The translations under genes and the position numbers were made by a program. From contig JASJZH010000004.1 of NCBI GenBank assembly GCA_037178975.1, forward strand, positions 10,912,001 through 10,976,000: 64,000 nt of DNA, read 5' to 3'. Origin of the DNA: Oscheius tipulae. Lineage: Eukaryota > Nematoda > Chromadorea > Rhabditida > Rhabditidae. The notes beneath the pieces were generated by a model. It searched no databases and was not told the DNA's origin. It saw only the letters and a program-made list of their open reading frames with translations. This document shows positions 1-11,660 of this stretch, piece by piece (positions within the stretch are counted from its first letter, which is position 1; the number at the start of each line of letters is the position of its first letter).

Positions 1-26
1 AATTCATATAATATGTCAAATTACAG

Positions 27-344
27 GTCTTGATCTCCCCTACGAGACGATAGACTCGTTTGTTTCCTTCCGCGACCTAATTTCCGATGATCTGCATAAT
101 TATTACACCTCCATCGGTCTGTCCAACTATGCCGCCCGCCTAATGGACATTCTTGCCATTGTACAGTCTATGGAGGTGGTTTTAAGAACTTCCAACTAAC
201 TTTTTTTAATTTTAGAGCGTCCAGACGCAGCGAGAACAAATCATGGAGCTCGTGAAAATCTTTGACTACATCAAATTGGACGAGGACCATTTCGGGGCTT
301 GTTCCCTAAAGAATGCCGCGAAGAAGTATATGGAAAAGGCGTAA
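27..344 (+). CDS. Nuclear hormone receptor, 3' end (partial)
   Basis: This is the C-terminal end of a nuclear receptor ligand-binding domain; the 5' part lies before the window. Two exons are visible. The first starts after a TTACAG acceptor at 21-26 and ends at 175 before a GTGG donor; the second starts at 216. They encode helix 10-12 type sequence (ISDDLHNYY, then MESVQTQREQIMEL) that aligns residue by residue with the ends of the next two genes, so it is a third paralogue. It ends ...YMEKA at a TAA at 342-344, which overlaps an AATAAA polyadenylation motif at 344-349. The ligand and targets are unknown; nematode receptors of this HNF4-derived class are mostly orphan transcription factors. 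Confidence 0.85.
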
Positions 345-590
345 ATAAAATGTTAGCGTTTTCTGTTCTTAAATTGTGACCTTAATGGCATTATCCACAT
401 TGTTCTTTGAGCCGTTTCCTCAGCTTTTTCCTGTGGGACATTGTGTGCTTTGAGCACGGGATTGATAAGATAGAGTTCTAGACTCTGCCATCGATTTGTG
501 TCTTCTGTCCTCGCATTTTCTTCCAAGAATGTCCATGTCACCGGATTCTAGTCAGAAAGAGGTAGCCGAAGGATTTCTTTTAAGAAATTT

Positions 591-3453
591 ATGGTTCAGA
601 CCACTGGAGATTGCCACGTCTGTGAACAACCAGCTCATGGAATTCATTTTGGAGTTCTGAGCTGTCGAGCCTGTGCCGCTTTTGTAAGTCGAGAGAAACA
701 GAGAGACATAATGACAGAGAGACTAAGAAGCAGAGAGACAGATAGACAGAGTGACAAAAAGGCAGAGAAACAGAGAGAGATACAGAGCGACATGATGACA
801 GAGAGTCGTATTCCAGTTCCGTCGCACAGTCGTCTGCAATCGTCAGTACCCTTGTCGTCGTGGAGATGACAGATGTCAAATTCAGAAGGGAACGCGAATG
901 ATCTGTAGAAAATGTCGCTACAATAAGTGTGTTCAGCTTGGAATGACCGCCGACAGTAATTTTCCACCCAAAAAGTGTGGTTGCACTCTTCAGATGTACA
1001 ATGGAACCGAGACCGTCTAAACATCTCCAAAACCACACCATCAGTCAAGGCAATAGCCAAGGAGAAGGGACCAGAGCCCCCGGTAGACGATCTACCCAGA
1101 CCCATTCCTAGGAACCCGGCTCAGAAACAGTCTTGGGTCCATTCTATCGACGATGCAGCTCATTGTCATATTTATCAGAGGCTGGAGGTGCTATTCACTA
1201 CAGTAAGTTTGCATTCGGGCATTCCAAATCCGGCTCAATACGTGCCCTTAGCCATGGGCAACTTGTCAAAACAGCTCTGTAAGTCATTAGTGCCATTTCA
1301 ATTTCCCCGTGGTTCAAAAGGACTTTATGTCCCATGGCCATCATCTCGGTATGATTCTGGAAGCTTGGTTGTCTCCCGTCTGTCTAGTCCATTTGATCGT
1401 CCAACTGTTCAATTCATCCGGATCCTCCGGTCCAGCACTTTAGACCACTACCCTTATTCCGAAAACATTTTTTTGTAGTGTCTGGAAGAAGAGATCTAGC
1501 TTCAGCGTTTTCCCAACCAGCCTCCTTGACTCATACCTACTAGACAGTATTATAGATCAACCACTTGTCTACCTGCTGCTCTTTAATCCAGGTGGGGTCA
1601 GATCCCACTTACCAGAGCTCGTCCGATACCCTATCTCATACCCACTAGTTTAAGTGAACTTGTTCTTGCAAAGTTTGAGAGAGAAAGACAGTATTTGCTG
1701 ACAGTATTTGTGACTAAATCAAAATTCTTACTAGATCCGAAAAACTTTGGTTCCCATTGATCAGTTTTCAGTTCGATCCCGAGCTTGAATACCCCGGAAT
1801 CTGGGAGCATTCCTCCTTGACCAGGATGCAAATGGGACTGATGCGTCACCGTCAATGTCAAAGCTCCAATCCAGATGACATCATCATACTGCTAGATCTC
1901 AATGTAGCTACCCTCAAAAACACCATCGAGGCCACAATGTTCCGCATAGCCGAGTGGCACATGTTCAGCAAAGAGTTTGTGATGCTCCCTCTCAATGATA
2001 AGGTACTTTTTTTCAAATTCTTGAAAACTGAAACTAGTTTCAGCTCGTAATCTTCCACGACAGCTGGAAGGCCTTTCTCCGGATGGAGCGTCTCCAGATG
2101 ACCATTGAGGTCTTTGGACAGAGAACAGCTGTTGAGAAGGTAAGAATATTCATCGGGGTCGTTGAAAATACCTCATGTTCATTTATAGCTATTTTTGATG
2201 GGAGACAACTTTGCCGTCCGGTATGATGAAGTCAACATTGATCTGTCGTCAGTCAGTGATTATGATATGAGCTATTTGAGAAGGTCGGTCAAGCTTACAA
2301 GTACAATACCAGCAAGTTGGTGCAAAGAGATAGTTAAAAGTAAGCGACTTGAAGAACGGTTCATCTATGTAAACAGTATGTAAACCGCAGACAGGGCTGA
2401 ACTAGAAGCCTTGAAGAATTGATGAAGTAGTCGTTGCATCCAAGTAACTGAAACTACTGGAGACAACTGTAGAGGTCTATGTCGCACTTGTACTATCACG
2501 CCTTAGGTGTTTCTCTACAACCCAGCCTCTCTGGAACAAATTTTTAGCTCTAGTAAAAATTACCCAGTGCTAACCGGAAATTCTGACAAACATCTTCGTG
2601 TCTAACTATCTGGAATCTATAAACTATGAAAGCGCAACAAGGTTCATTGCTCTATTAACGCGCTAAAAGATGATAAGTCTTGTCGTGTCAAGAAGTTAGG
2701 TAACAAGTCAGGTGCGGAGGAAACTTGGAGCTTCTGCTACTGAGGATGCAGCCCAATATCAATGCAAAAAACCGTCGTAGACAGCAGATATTACTTTCTT
2801 AGTAATCTGTCATTCATCTACTCAACTATCCTGTTTTTCGTACCGATTTCTATAGGCGTTTCTGCAAAGTTGTCCAACTGATAGACTGAAAGTGAAAGAC
2901 AACTGTAAGAAAGATTGAATGATCAAGACACGAGGCCTGTCTCTCTGCCTATACTTACGGATTAGTGATCCCGCTAGAGTTTTATTTTTCTGAACACCCT
3001 GAGCTGCACTGCTATTTCCAAAACTGGTCTTACTGTATGTGATTCCAGATTCTTCGATCCAATCATGGAGAGCGTCTTCGAGCGAATCGTCAAGCCCCTC
3101 CAGGCTCTGAATCTGACCAACCTAGAGTTCACCTATCTTCTCTGTCAGCTCTGCTTCCACGTTGAAGGTATCCCCCATCTTTTTTTTCATCTAACCTCTT
3201 TTTAGGGATGGACCTCCCCTACTCCTCGATGGACAGTATGGTAGAGTACAGAGACAAGATTTCTGACGATTTGCATAACTATTACATGTCCTTGGGGCAG
3301 CCCAACTATGCCCAGAGACTGATCAAAATCATGGGAATCATCCAGGCTATTGAAGGAGTACAGAGTCAGAAGGACCAGGTCATGGAACTGATTCGAATCT
3401 TTGACATTATCAAAATTGATGGTTGTGAGAGAGTGAGCAAGTTTGCTTGCTAA
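591..3453 (+). CDS. Nuclear hormone receptor (nematode supplementary class)
   Basis: A sequence-specific transcription factor with an N-terminal C4 DNA-binding domain and a C-terminal ligand-binding domain. Exon 1 starts at ATG 591 and carries zinc finger 1 ([11 protein letters not shown]-box CRACAAF). After an intron rich in AGAGACAG, exon 2 carries finger 2 (CNRQYPC ... [14 protein letters not shown]). The chain then runs NVQWNRDR, a hinge, FDPELEYPGIW, WHMFSKEF, SWKAFLRMERL, GDNFAVRYDEVNIDL and a last exon from about 3208 ending ISDDLHNYYMSLGQPNY...RVSKFAC. Most introns are 35-60 bp, but one is about 760 bp with an unusual GTCGGT donor near 2292. The exon order matches the downstream paralogue closely. 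The stop-to-ATG gap to the next receptor is only 125 bp, so co-transcription is possible. Confidence 0.87.
2292..3050 (+). other. Long receptor-specific intron, no gene seen
   Basis: This roughly 760 bp stretch interrupts the ligand-binding domain of the second receptor at LRR|FFDP, a position that is continuous in the paralogue at 5277. It has stops in all frames and no recognisable domain. The acceptor ATTCCAG is good, the donor GTCGGT is poor. It looks like intron gain or expansion after the duplication. Confidence 0.6.
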
Positions 3454-3578
3454 TGTTTTTCTTTGTATTTGATTGTGTCATTTGTATGAAGCCCATTCTT
3501 AAAAGTTTCAATTCTCTGAAGTGGAAGTACCCAACTGTTTCTTTCTTTTGTCTAATGATATTGATTGTAGTTTTAGCC

Positions 3579-5744
3579 ATGTCAGCTTCAGATTCTACGG
3601 TTCAAGAGGTTGTTTGATTATATGGTAAGATTTCCAAAGTTTAGGAAGTAGGAGACTGCAAAGTTTGTGAGCAGCCAGCACATGGAATCCACTTCGGAGT
3701 TCTCAGCTGTCGAGCCTGCGCGGCTTTTGTAAGTCATCGTCTCTCTGTCTATGTATTGTAGAATTCCTGAAGAAGGTATTATACAAAAGTGTTTCCAAAC
3801 ATTTTAATGGTTCTCCCCTAAACCTCAATGGACAATATGGTAGAGTAGTGTCTTAAGCCTAAGCCTAAGTCAAGCCAGAGCCCTTTTTCCTCCAAAAAGC
3901 AGTATTTTTCCCTTGACCACTCTCGAAGCTACTTCGTTAGACTCGTTCTACAACGATCATGGTCGAGGGTACCGCTGGTACGATCACTCTGAGCCCGAAA
4001 GCTGACCTGGAGGCGCGTGGTCCGGTATATGTAGGGATTGGCGCGAGATCGTACGGCGGTGACAAGAGCGACTGAGCTCAGCCAAAAAAAGAACTTTTTT
4101 TGAGTCTAGGAAGCGGATTTCCAGTGTTGTGATGTTCTGCAAAGTTGTAGGTTTTGGAGTGGGCTTCAAGACTTTTTTTTGCAAATGCAGAATATTGCAA
4201 AGCTGAAAAATCACTTTTTGGTCCCGATAGAGCGGATGTAATGCCTCTGTCTCCATCAATCATTCTCCAATTGCAGTTTCGCCGAGCAGTAGTCTGTAAC
4301 CGTCAGTATCCTTGTCGACAAGCCGATAACAGTTGTCAAATTCAGAAAGGAACCCGGCAGATATGTCGAAGATGTCGCTACAACAAGTGTGTACAACTTG
4401 GAATGACGTCTGACAGTATTTTTCTGTTTTATTCTGTTCTTGAGAACAGATTTTAGATGTTCAGTGGCATAGGGACAAAATAGGAACCTTGAGAGCGTCG
4501 ACTTCAAGAAGATCTCCTGTCAGAGAGACTGAACCAGAAAAGGCACCAGTTCAGGAATTACCAAGACCTGTGGGTTCACAACGTTGACTCATAACTTTGG
4601 CTTTAGATTCCAAGGCACCCTGGAGAGAAACCTACATGGTTCGGATCACTGGACGATGCAGTTCTGAGTGAAATCTTTGGCAAATTGGAACATTTGTTTG
4701 CAACAGTGAGTAGCTCAGAATATTGCAGAGATGAACTATTTCAGTACAATCCGGACCTAGAATATCCCGGAATCTGGGAGCAGAGTCCCTTGGTTCGAAT
4801 GCAGATTGGATTGTTGAGACATCGACAGAATCAGATCACTGTTCCGGAGGTAAAAGGATGTCAGAAATAGAGAGACAGAGAGAGAGAGAGAGAGAGTCCG
4901 CTGAATTTGGAAAGTTTCCAGAGCTTGATCTTTGTCCAGTCAGTCAACACCACGTCTCTACGAGGCGCCTGGGAGTACACAGCTCTTCAAGTAGCAAAAT
5001 GGCACATGTTCAGCCAAGAATTCGCTATGCTCACACTAAAAGAAAAGATGACAGTTTTTCGAGAGAGCTGGAAATCTTTTACTCGACTAGAAAGGGTGGG
5101 AATGTCTTTGGAAATCTTTGGAGAGCAAGTAGTTACTGACAGAGTAAGCTCTCTGCTTTCGGACAGTACCATGAAATTCAGATTTTTGTGGTCGGAGACA
5201 CCATTGTCATCAAATACGACGAGATCAGAATTGATTTAGGATCATGCAGTCAATACGATGATATCTACTTGAGGAAGTTTTTCAGTCCTTTGATGGACGG
5301 AGTAGTTGAGAAAATCATCAAGCCTCTGATGAATCTCAAGCTGACAAGTTTGGAGTTCACTTACATGCTCACGCAGCTCTGTTTTCATGTGGAAGGTGTG
5401 AGACAGAGAAATCGAGAAACTGAAAGACAGAGAGACAGAGAGACTGAATCAAGAACCTATTTCTTACAGGAATGTCCCTTTGTCACTCTTCCATCGACAG
5501 TTTGGTAGAATTCCGTGACAACATTTCCGATGACATTCACAACTACTACATGTCAACTGGACAGCCAAACTATGCCCAGAGACTTATCAAGATAATGAGC
5601 ATAATACAGTCGATTGAGGGAGTTCAAAGTCAGAGGGAACAAGTTATGGAAATGATCCGAATCTTCGATGTGATCAAGATTGAAGCATGTGATGGTGTTC
5701 ATCTTAGTGAGAGTTCCTCTTTCCAGCCTCGTCCCTTTCCATAG
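3579..5744 (+). CDS. Nuclear hormone receptor (nematode supplementary class)
   Basis: The third tandem receptor. It starts at ATG 3579 ([10 protein letters not shown]), then a 36 bp intron, then finger 1 ([21 protein letters not shown]). An intron of about 550 bp (3728-4277) contains a telomere-like motif and a copy of a dispersed repeat. Finger 2 (CNRQYPC...[14 protein letters not shown]) and the hinge follow, then the ligand-binding domain ([63 protein letters not shown]) and the last exon, ending at 5744. Unlike its neighbour it has no intron between YLRK and FFSP. The C-terminus ([10 protein letters not shown]) is longer than in its relatives. DNA target and ligand cannot be read from the sequence. 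Confidence 0.87.
3855..3870 (+). repeat. Interstitial telomere-like (TAAGCC)n
   Basis: About two and a half copies of TAAGCC, the complement of the nematode telomeric TTAGGC unit, lie immediately before the dispersed repeat copy at 3869. A looser match is at about 39763-39786 (gcctaagacctaagcctaag). Confidence 0.6.
3869..4255 (+). repeat. Dispersed repeat family, copy 1
   Basis: About 390 bp that align for most of their length with 57022-57378. Both begin gtcaagccagagccctttt and share the blocks 'cgttagactcgttctacaac', 'gcgcgagat.gtacgg.ggtgac' and 'gatgttctgcaaagttgt'. There is no long reading frame. The copy sits in the first large intron of the third nuclear receptor. It is probably a non-autonomous mobile element; the class is not determined. 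Confidence 0.7.
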
Positions 5745-5823
5745 TCAGCTCTTATGCTCTAGCCACCGTTACCAGTTGTGCATAGAAATGAAAATTGTTT
5801 GTCTCTCTGTCGCTCTATTCCTT

Positions 5824-6863
5824 TTACAACTTAGACAGTAGACAGTTTAATACGAAAGATACGGATTCATAAAAGGGTAGAGACTCGGTGCTGGAAGTGT
5901 TGTCTGTGGGAGACGGTAGTACATCGGATACGGGAATGACTGCTGTGTGAAGGGCATTTCTTGAAGTTTTACTTCGGATCTGGACTCGGTTTTCAACAGG
6001 GGGGAAGTCCTTATCTCTCATCGTGTTTGTAAATTTTCGAAAACTTACTTTTCCGGCTCCGAAACCTTCCTCCTCTCCTTTGTCCGTCTGTTCTGAAACC
6101 AGACCTTCACCTGGGTATCACTGATCCCTAACTTTGAAGCCAAGTGAGCTCTGGCGCTGCCGGTCAAGTAACCGTTGACTCTAAAATTTGCCTCTGATAT
6201 CCTTTAAAAAATGTAGACTACTTGTAAGCCTCTTCTAGGTGGCCCAGCTGCTCTTCGGTGAATGTAGTTCTAGGACGTTTAGGCCTCTCCAAGTCCAACT
6301 TCATGGGAAACTGCATGGTTCTCTCTTCTCCATTAGCTCCTAAAACGCAGTGGTATTTGAAATAGAATAAGCCGAGAAGGTATTGGCAGCAAGTTTGTCC
6401 GGCTGAGACGGTATGGTAAAGGGAATACCAATTATCTACGGAAGAGACTGTGACTGTTAAAACAGTAGAGAAGAGTCTAAGGCTAGCTGAAACTTCAATG
6501 AACGGATAGAACATCGAGAAATGCCAAAACAAAATGGGAGTAAGAGGGTGATCTGAGTCAGAGATTTCTGTTTTGATCGTGAGATGTTGATCAGGACAGC
6601 TGCTCTACAAAGAACATTGGTCAGCTGTCTACTCAGGGTCAGTTGAACTAACGTCTGGCCAAAACGTGATGAGACTCAAGCGATTACTGGGAACTGAAGT
6701 ACTGAAAACTTAGCTGCTGTTAAAAGGTTTTGGTCCGCTGAGATATTACGGAAGATGACTATAGAGCTGCCAAGACAGTACGGGAGAGATAGCACAATTA
6801 GCGCTTTAGACACTTACCCTTAATCTTAAGCACCTTGATGTAGTTGTTGTTACCGTCACTCAT
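5824..6863 (-). CDS. Homeobox protein, VAX/CEH-5-like
   Basis: A 162 aa homeodomain transcription factor in four phase-consistent exons: 6863-6818, 6339-6222, 6180-6049 and 6016-5824. The protein starts MSDGNNNYIKVLKIKG. The homeodomain begins RPKRPRTTFTEEQL and ends with helix 3 QVKVWFQNRRTKERRK. The preceding LDLERPKRPRT resembles the LDLDRPKRTRT lead-in of vertebrate VAX proteins, and KVWFQNRRTK fits the EMX/VAX group; C. elegans ceh-5 is the family member there. The C-terminal exon is Ser/Pro/Thr-rich without a known motif. A TTTCAG acceptor lies about 15 bp before the ATG and may be a trans-splice site. Homeobox identity is firm; the VAX assignment is from memory of the motif. Confidence 0.82.
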
Positions 6864-6874
6864 GGTTGAAAGAC

Positions 6875-7630
6875 AACCTGAAAGCACAAATTGTGGGATG
6901 TGAAGAAGATGTGAGAGTAAGAGTGGTATTGTGCCCTTTAGAAAGCCGACGTTGACATATGGTGCCGCGTTACATTAGCGACTGAGAGCGCTTGAGTCTC
7001 ATCGGAAACATGGGGTCACTTATGGAGGAACGCGGTCACTAGAGGCGCTCGACCTCTGCACATCCTCGCACTTATAGGTTCAAGTGAATAGAACCAGCCA
7101 ATGTTCAACGAAAAGAGGGATTGAAGAGAAGACAAAATTCCGATAGACTCGGGTGTCAGTTGGGGAGATGGGACTGTTTTCACAGGTAGTTACTGTAATT
7201 GGCGGTGTTGGCCGTGATTATGAGCCACTCGACCTTTAGGTGAGAAGAACAAAAGAGACAATTAAGACTGGACATGGGTTGTGGGACCACCCGCCATGAG
7301 AGTCAAAGGGGACAGTTTTTATTGGAAACTAGGCTCTCGGTCTCTGTCTTTATACCTAATCACCCAGTGTTAGTCAGCATACTGATTTGTGTCATTGTCT
7401 AGACGGACATCAAAGTTCTAAGATGTTCCGCAATTAGTGGCGAACTGGTCAAGTTGCTGCAGGTCGTGAAGCCCAGAATGCGAGACAGCCCAATCCAAGT
7501 CAAGCCCTGTTTTGATGGTATAAATCTTATCATTCATTTGCATTTGCAAAGTGCACCCACAGCAGGTTAATAATATATAACTTCATTTGAGCAATGTATA
7601 CATATATTTAGGGAATAAACATGGGTTTCA
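6875..7630. other. Intergenic, upstream of the homeobox gene
   Basis: About 750 bp between the homeobox start and the end of P5C synthase. No reading frame or structured RNA was recognised. It presumably holds the homeobox promoter, but no specific sites can be supported. Confidence 0.4.
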
Positions 7631-7633
7631 GTT

Positions 7634-10600
7634 TCATTGAGCAGCCTTTTTCTCCGCAATTTTATCTGTGCGGAAGATTTCAGAAGGATTCAGGAGTTCA
7701 TGGATATAGCTATAGCGGCCTCCCTGCTTGAAATCTGTCACGACATGACCTTCTCCTCTCAAGAGCCATTTGGAGGTCAGAAGACCGTCAACACCGACCG
7801 GACCACGAGCATGGATTCTTCCGGTAGAGATTCCAACCTCAGCTCCAAGTCCGAATCTGTAGCCATCGGCAAATCGAGTAGAGGCATTGTGGAAGGCACA
7901 GGCACTGTCAACTCGCTTCAGGAAGTACTCGGCGACGTCGTCTAGAAGTTTTTGTTCAAGGAATCTCCGTCTCCCTGTTTCTGATCCTGTCTCTCCCTCT
8001 CTGGCTCTTTGTCTCTTTGTCTCTTTGTCTCTCTGTCTCTGTGTCTCTAGCTTTCTATGTTTCACTCTGTCTCGCGCTCTCTCTATGTCTCTCAACTCAC
8101 TGTTAGATGTGACGATCGACTCCGTGTGTCCCGATCCGTAGCGAATAATGTGAGCCACTGCCTCATCAACGTTGTCCACGACCTCTAGAGTGCATTCTAG
8201 GCTACCGTACTCAAACTTCAAGCTCTCGGCGGGAGGAGGGCCGAATTTGAGAACGGACTGGAGTTTGGGACCGGCATGGAGCTTTACTCCTTCGGCCTTG
8301 AACATTCCGCAGAGCTGGTCAAAGAAGGGCGTGTTGATAATATCCCGATGGATCAGAATGGTCTCGACGGCGTTACAAGCCGAAGGATAGTCACATTTAG
8401 AGTCACGGACTATTTGGATGGCCATCTGAAACACAGACACTATTCATGAAGGAAGGCAATCCCATACCTGCTCGTCACACTCCTTATCAATGTAAACATG
8501 GCAGATTCCTTCGGCATGTCCGAGTACGGGGATGCCCTTGCTGTTCTCCTGCATAGTTCTGACGAGTTCAGAGGATCCTCTGGGAATGACCAGGTCGATG
8601 TACTCTTTGAGCTGAAGCAGTTCAGCTACGTCTTCTCGGCTACGAACAAGAGTCACGGCATCCCTCATGTCAAAACCATGGGTGCCGAGGGCCTCCTGTA
8701 CGATGGAGTGGAGCATTTTGTTGCTCTCATCGGCCTCTTTGCCTCCCTTTAGAAGGAGACTGTTTCCGGAAGCCATGGCAAGGGAGGCGACTTGGGGTAG
8801 ACAGTCAGGACGAGACTCAAAGATGACCATAAGGGATCCGATAGGAACTGTGACCTGCTCCAGGAAGAGGTCATCACTGACTTTCACCTGAATTTGGGCT
8901 GTGACTTTCAAAAATTTGACCAAACCTTTCTCAAAGTCCTTCCAACGAGGGTCTCAGCAGATTCGGCGATCATATTCAGTCCGTTGTAGAGGTCCTGAAT
9001 CTTGGCTGGTGTCATTTTCAGACGGTTGCGGAGCTGATCGTCCAAGCCGTTCGTCTTGGCATTGTTTAGATCCAGACGGTTAGCCTCGATGATGTCGTTT
9101 TCACGGGAAATGAGGAGACCGGCCAGGTGACGAACCATGGCGGCACGTTCGGCATTCGAAAGGCGGGAGAGCTGGCGACCAGCGTCACGGCCTGAAAAGA
9201 ACTGGTCAAATAATGTCACTGACACTGTCACTGTCTCTCTACTCACACTTGCTAGCCAGCTCCTCAGCCGGAGGTCCTTCCTGACTCATGGTTCTACAGA
9301 ACATGGTACCGTTCTTCTTTCCCTGTACCGCTTCCGTGATAGCATTTTGAGCCAGCCCATTGGTAATGACAGTAGTGACTCCATTCTCGAGGGCCTGGAC
9401 ACAGGCTACTACCTGAACCTCTACTATACTCATCCTAACTGATGGTTCCCTACCTTGCTCTCCATTCCTCCAGTTCCAAACTTGCTATTGGCTCCGAAGA
9501 CCACGTGAGCACTCTCTGAAGGAACATAAGTGTGGAGGAGACGGGATCCTTCAAGGTCCGGAGGTCCTGTGTAGACGCCGTTAACATTCGATAGGATGAT
9601 GAGAAGTTCAGCCTCGATTTCAGCAGAGATCCTGGCTGCTAGACTGTCGTTGTCCGAGATGTGCATGTTCAGTTTCGGGTCAGGAGCTACGGCATCGTTG
9701 GCATTGATGATGGGAATGATGTTCAGAGAGAGGAGACTTTCAATAGTGGCCTGTAGATTCTTCCGTCTCTGGGGATCATCGATGTCGGGCTTGGTCAGGA
9801 GAACCTAAAAGGTTTTCTGTTTCTGTCTGAAAAAGTGCTTTGAACCTGTGCCACGGTGATTCCGTACTGTTGGAACAGTTGCTCGTAGAGAGACATGAGT
9901 CCAGGCATTCCAGAGGCAGCACAGGCTCGTTTGTCAGCAGTCATTCCGCTCGGACCACGGAGAGTCTGTCTCATACTCATACTCATGACCAGTTCCTGCC
10001 TCAGTTTCTGTCTCCCGAAGGCTACAGCCCCGGAGGATACGATGAGCATCTGTCTTCCAGCTTGTTGCAGTTCCGAGACCTGAACTTTGGATTCTTTACG
10101 GAGAACATCTGATTGCACGCAAAAGACACCGGAATCTATGGATCCCGTTCTATGTCTCTCTCTCTGCTCTAGCTACCGGTTAAAGTCCTCTTACTCCCTC
10201 CACCTCTTATCTCTGTTGACCCCACGTATCCTAGTCCCTTATCAAGTGGTTCAAATAGCTCCCGCCAATTGAAAACAGCAAAATTACTTGTTCAACGATT
10301 GAGGCGAGACGTCCCAAAGCCAGTCCGCACTCATCCTCTCTGGTAATGACGGCACTGCCGAGCTTTACCACAATCCTCTGGGCCTTCTTGATGTCCGTTC
10401 GACTGTTGATCAGCAGCGGACGTTTCCTGGATTTCGTGCTGAGAAAAGCTCACTTGGAGCAGGTAGCAAAAGGGCAACGAACCTGTAGTTTCCGTTGGAG
10501 TCTCCGACCGGGGTCGAGCCCACGGCGGTGATGGGAGCGACAACTGGAGCCTTGGTCAAGGAAGACGCCTGTCTAGTGTTCTTTCCTGTGTTGATGGTCG

Positions 10601-10652
10601 TCTGCCAGAGACTTCTCTTTGTAAGCTGGATGGCGCATCGGACACGGAACAT
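7634..10652 (-). CDS. alh-13: Delta-1-pyrroline-5-carboxylate synthase (P5CS)
   Basis: A bifunctional mitochondrial enzyme that makes P5C from glutamate for proline and ornithine synthesis: an N-terminal gamma-glutamyl kinase and a C-terminal gamma-glutamyl phosphate reductase. Nine exons splice in phase: 10652-10483, 10438-10288, 10079-9846, 9804-9454, 9412-9247, 9191-8926, 8887-8468, 8425-8101 and 7941-7634. The total is 796 codons against about 795 in human ALDH18A1. Landmarks are [24 protein letters not shown] and [10 protein letters not shown] in the kinase, and [30 protein letters not shown], the catalytic-Cys region [11 protein letters not shown] and [11 protein letters not shown] in the reductase. 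The Arg/Ser-rich N-terminus fits a mitochondrial presequence. The ATG follows a TTTTCAG by four bases, a probable spliced-leader site. The symbol is that of the C. elegans orthologue. Confidence 0.95.
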
Positions 10653-11660
10653 GCTGCTGAAAACTGGGAATGAGAGAGGGAAATAGAGGAAAGACGGTAG
10701 AGAGCATAGAATAAAGAGACTAGCCAGCTTTCCATATATGAAAAAGTATTGCACAACATTGTGAACCCATGGCACCAGAACCGGATCATAGCCTTGGGTA
10801 ATAGATGAGAAAGATGGAATGGGTGATTGGGAGCGAACGGAAGGGGAAAGAACAGACAATTGGCAGAATTTGGAAAGAACCAATATGGTAAGTAGTATGA
10901 TTTTTGACAGTCACGGCAAGGGATCAAACGACTTCAAGGAACCCAGACTTTCGAGCTAGGAAACTGTTTAGTAGGCTACGGCAACCTTTAGATGCTTCAA
11001 ATTTTTTAGTAGTACTAGCGAAGGGCACCATTTTTCAAAACTGGAAGTAACTCCAAACTTGATTGAATAGGGAACTGAGAGGGACTGGTGTCCAAAAGAT
11101 CGAGCCTAAAATAGCGAGAGTCAAGAAGAAGAGACAGCGACATCAGAGGTCGTTTGAAGTTGACTGACCATGAGATGGGAAATCATAATTTTTGGGTAGC
11201 AAAAACCTAAGTAGTTCTGAAACTGACAACGTGGAAGATAGTCCACTTCCTATAGACCCACGCTCGTGAAAGAGACGGGGGTAAAACAGGATTTCAGGCG
11301 GTCGCACAGACAGCAAAGGTAAGAACCTACAGATGTCTTCGAAAGCCTAAATTAATGACTCCACAACCAGGCAGTTCGAGAATCCCTGAAAATTAGGGAA
11401 AGCACGTCCAGGAGAGACTGCCAGCGGCGAGAACTGGACAGGCGACGCGGACTGATAACCGCCACAAATGTCCGGCGACGATATCTGCCGGTCATTTAGA
11501 TACGCGGGACGCACCGACTCTGACCACCGAGATTTGAAAAAACAGTTGCAATCATATCAAAATCTTAATTGGTCTGGGACAATGGGCGGTCACGCTTTCA
11601 CACACCGGCCAGCCGCCTTTCAACTGCCCCGACTCTTCCGCCTTCACCACCTTTTTCGAT
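10653..11660. other. Intergenic spacer
   Basis: About 1 kb between two divergently transcribed genes, P5CS (-) and the MFS transporter (+). It is likely to contain both promoters. No open frame with coding character, no RNA gene and no clear repeat was seen. Confidence 0.4.

Noticed and set aside
644-1105. Minus-strand frames of about 150 codons over the second nuclear receptor
   Set aside because: They run through the AGACAGAG tract and the antisense of real zinc-finger exons; no domain and no splice logic.
3855-3870. A real chromosome end
   Set aside because: Only two to three telomeric units, with gene exons continuing on both sides.
7975-8090. CRISPR-like or satellite array
   Set aside because: The CTCTGTCT units are short, degenerate and without spacers; it is an intron tract in P5CS.
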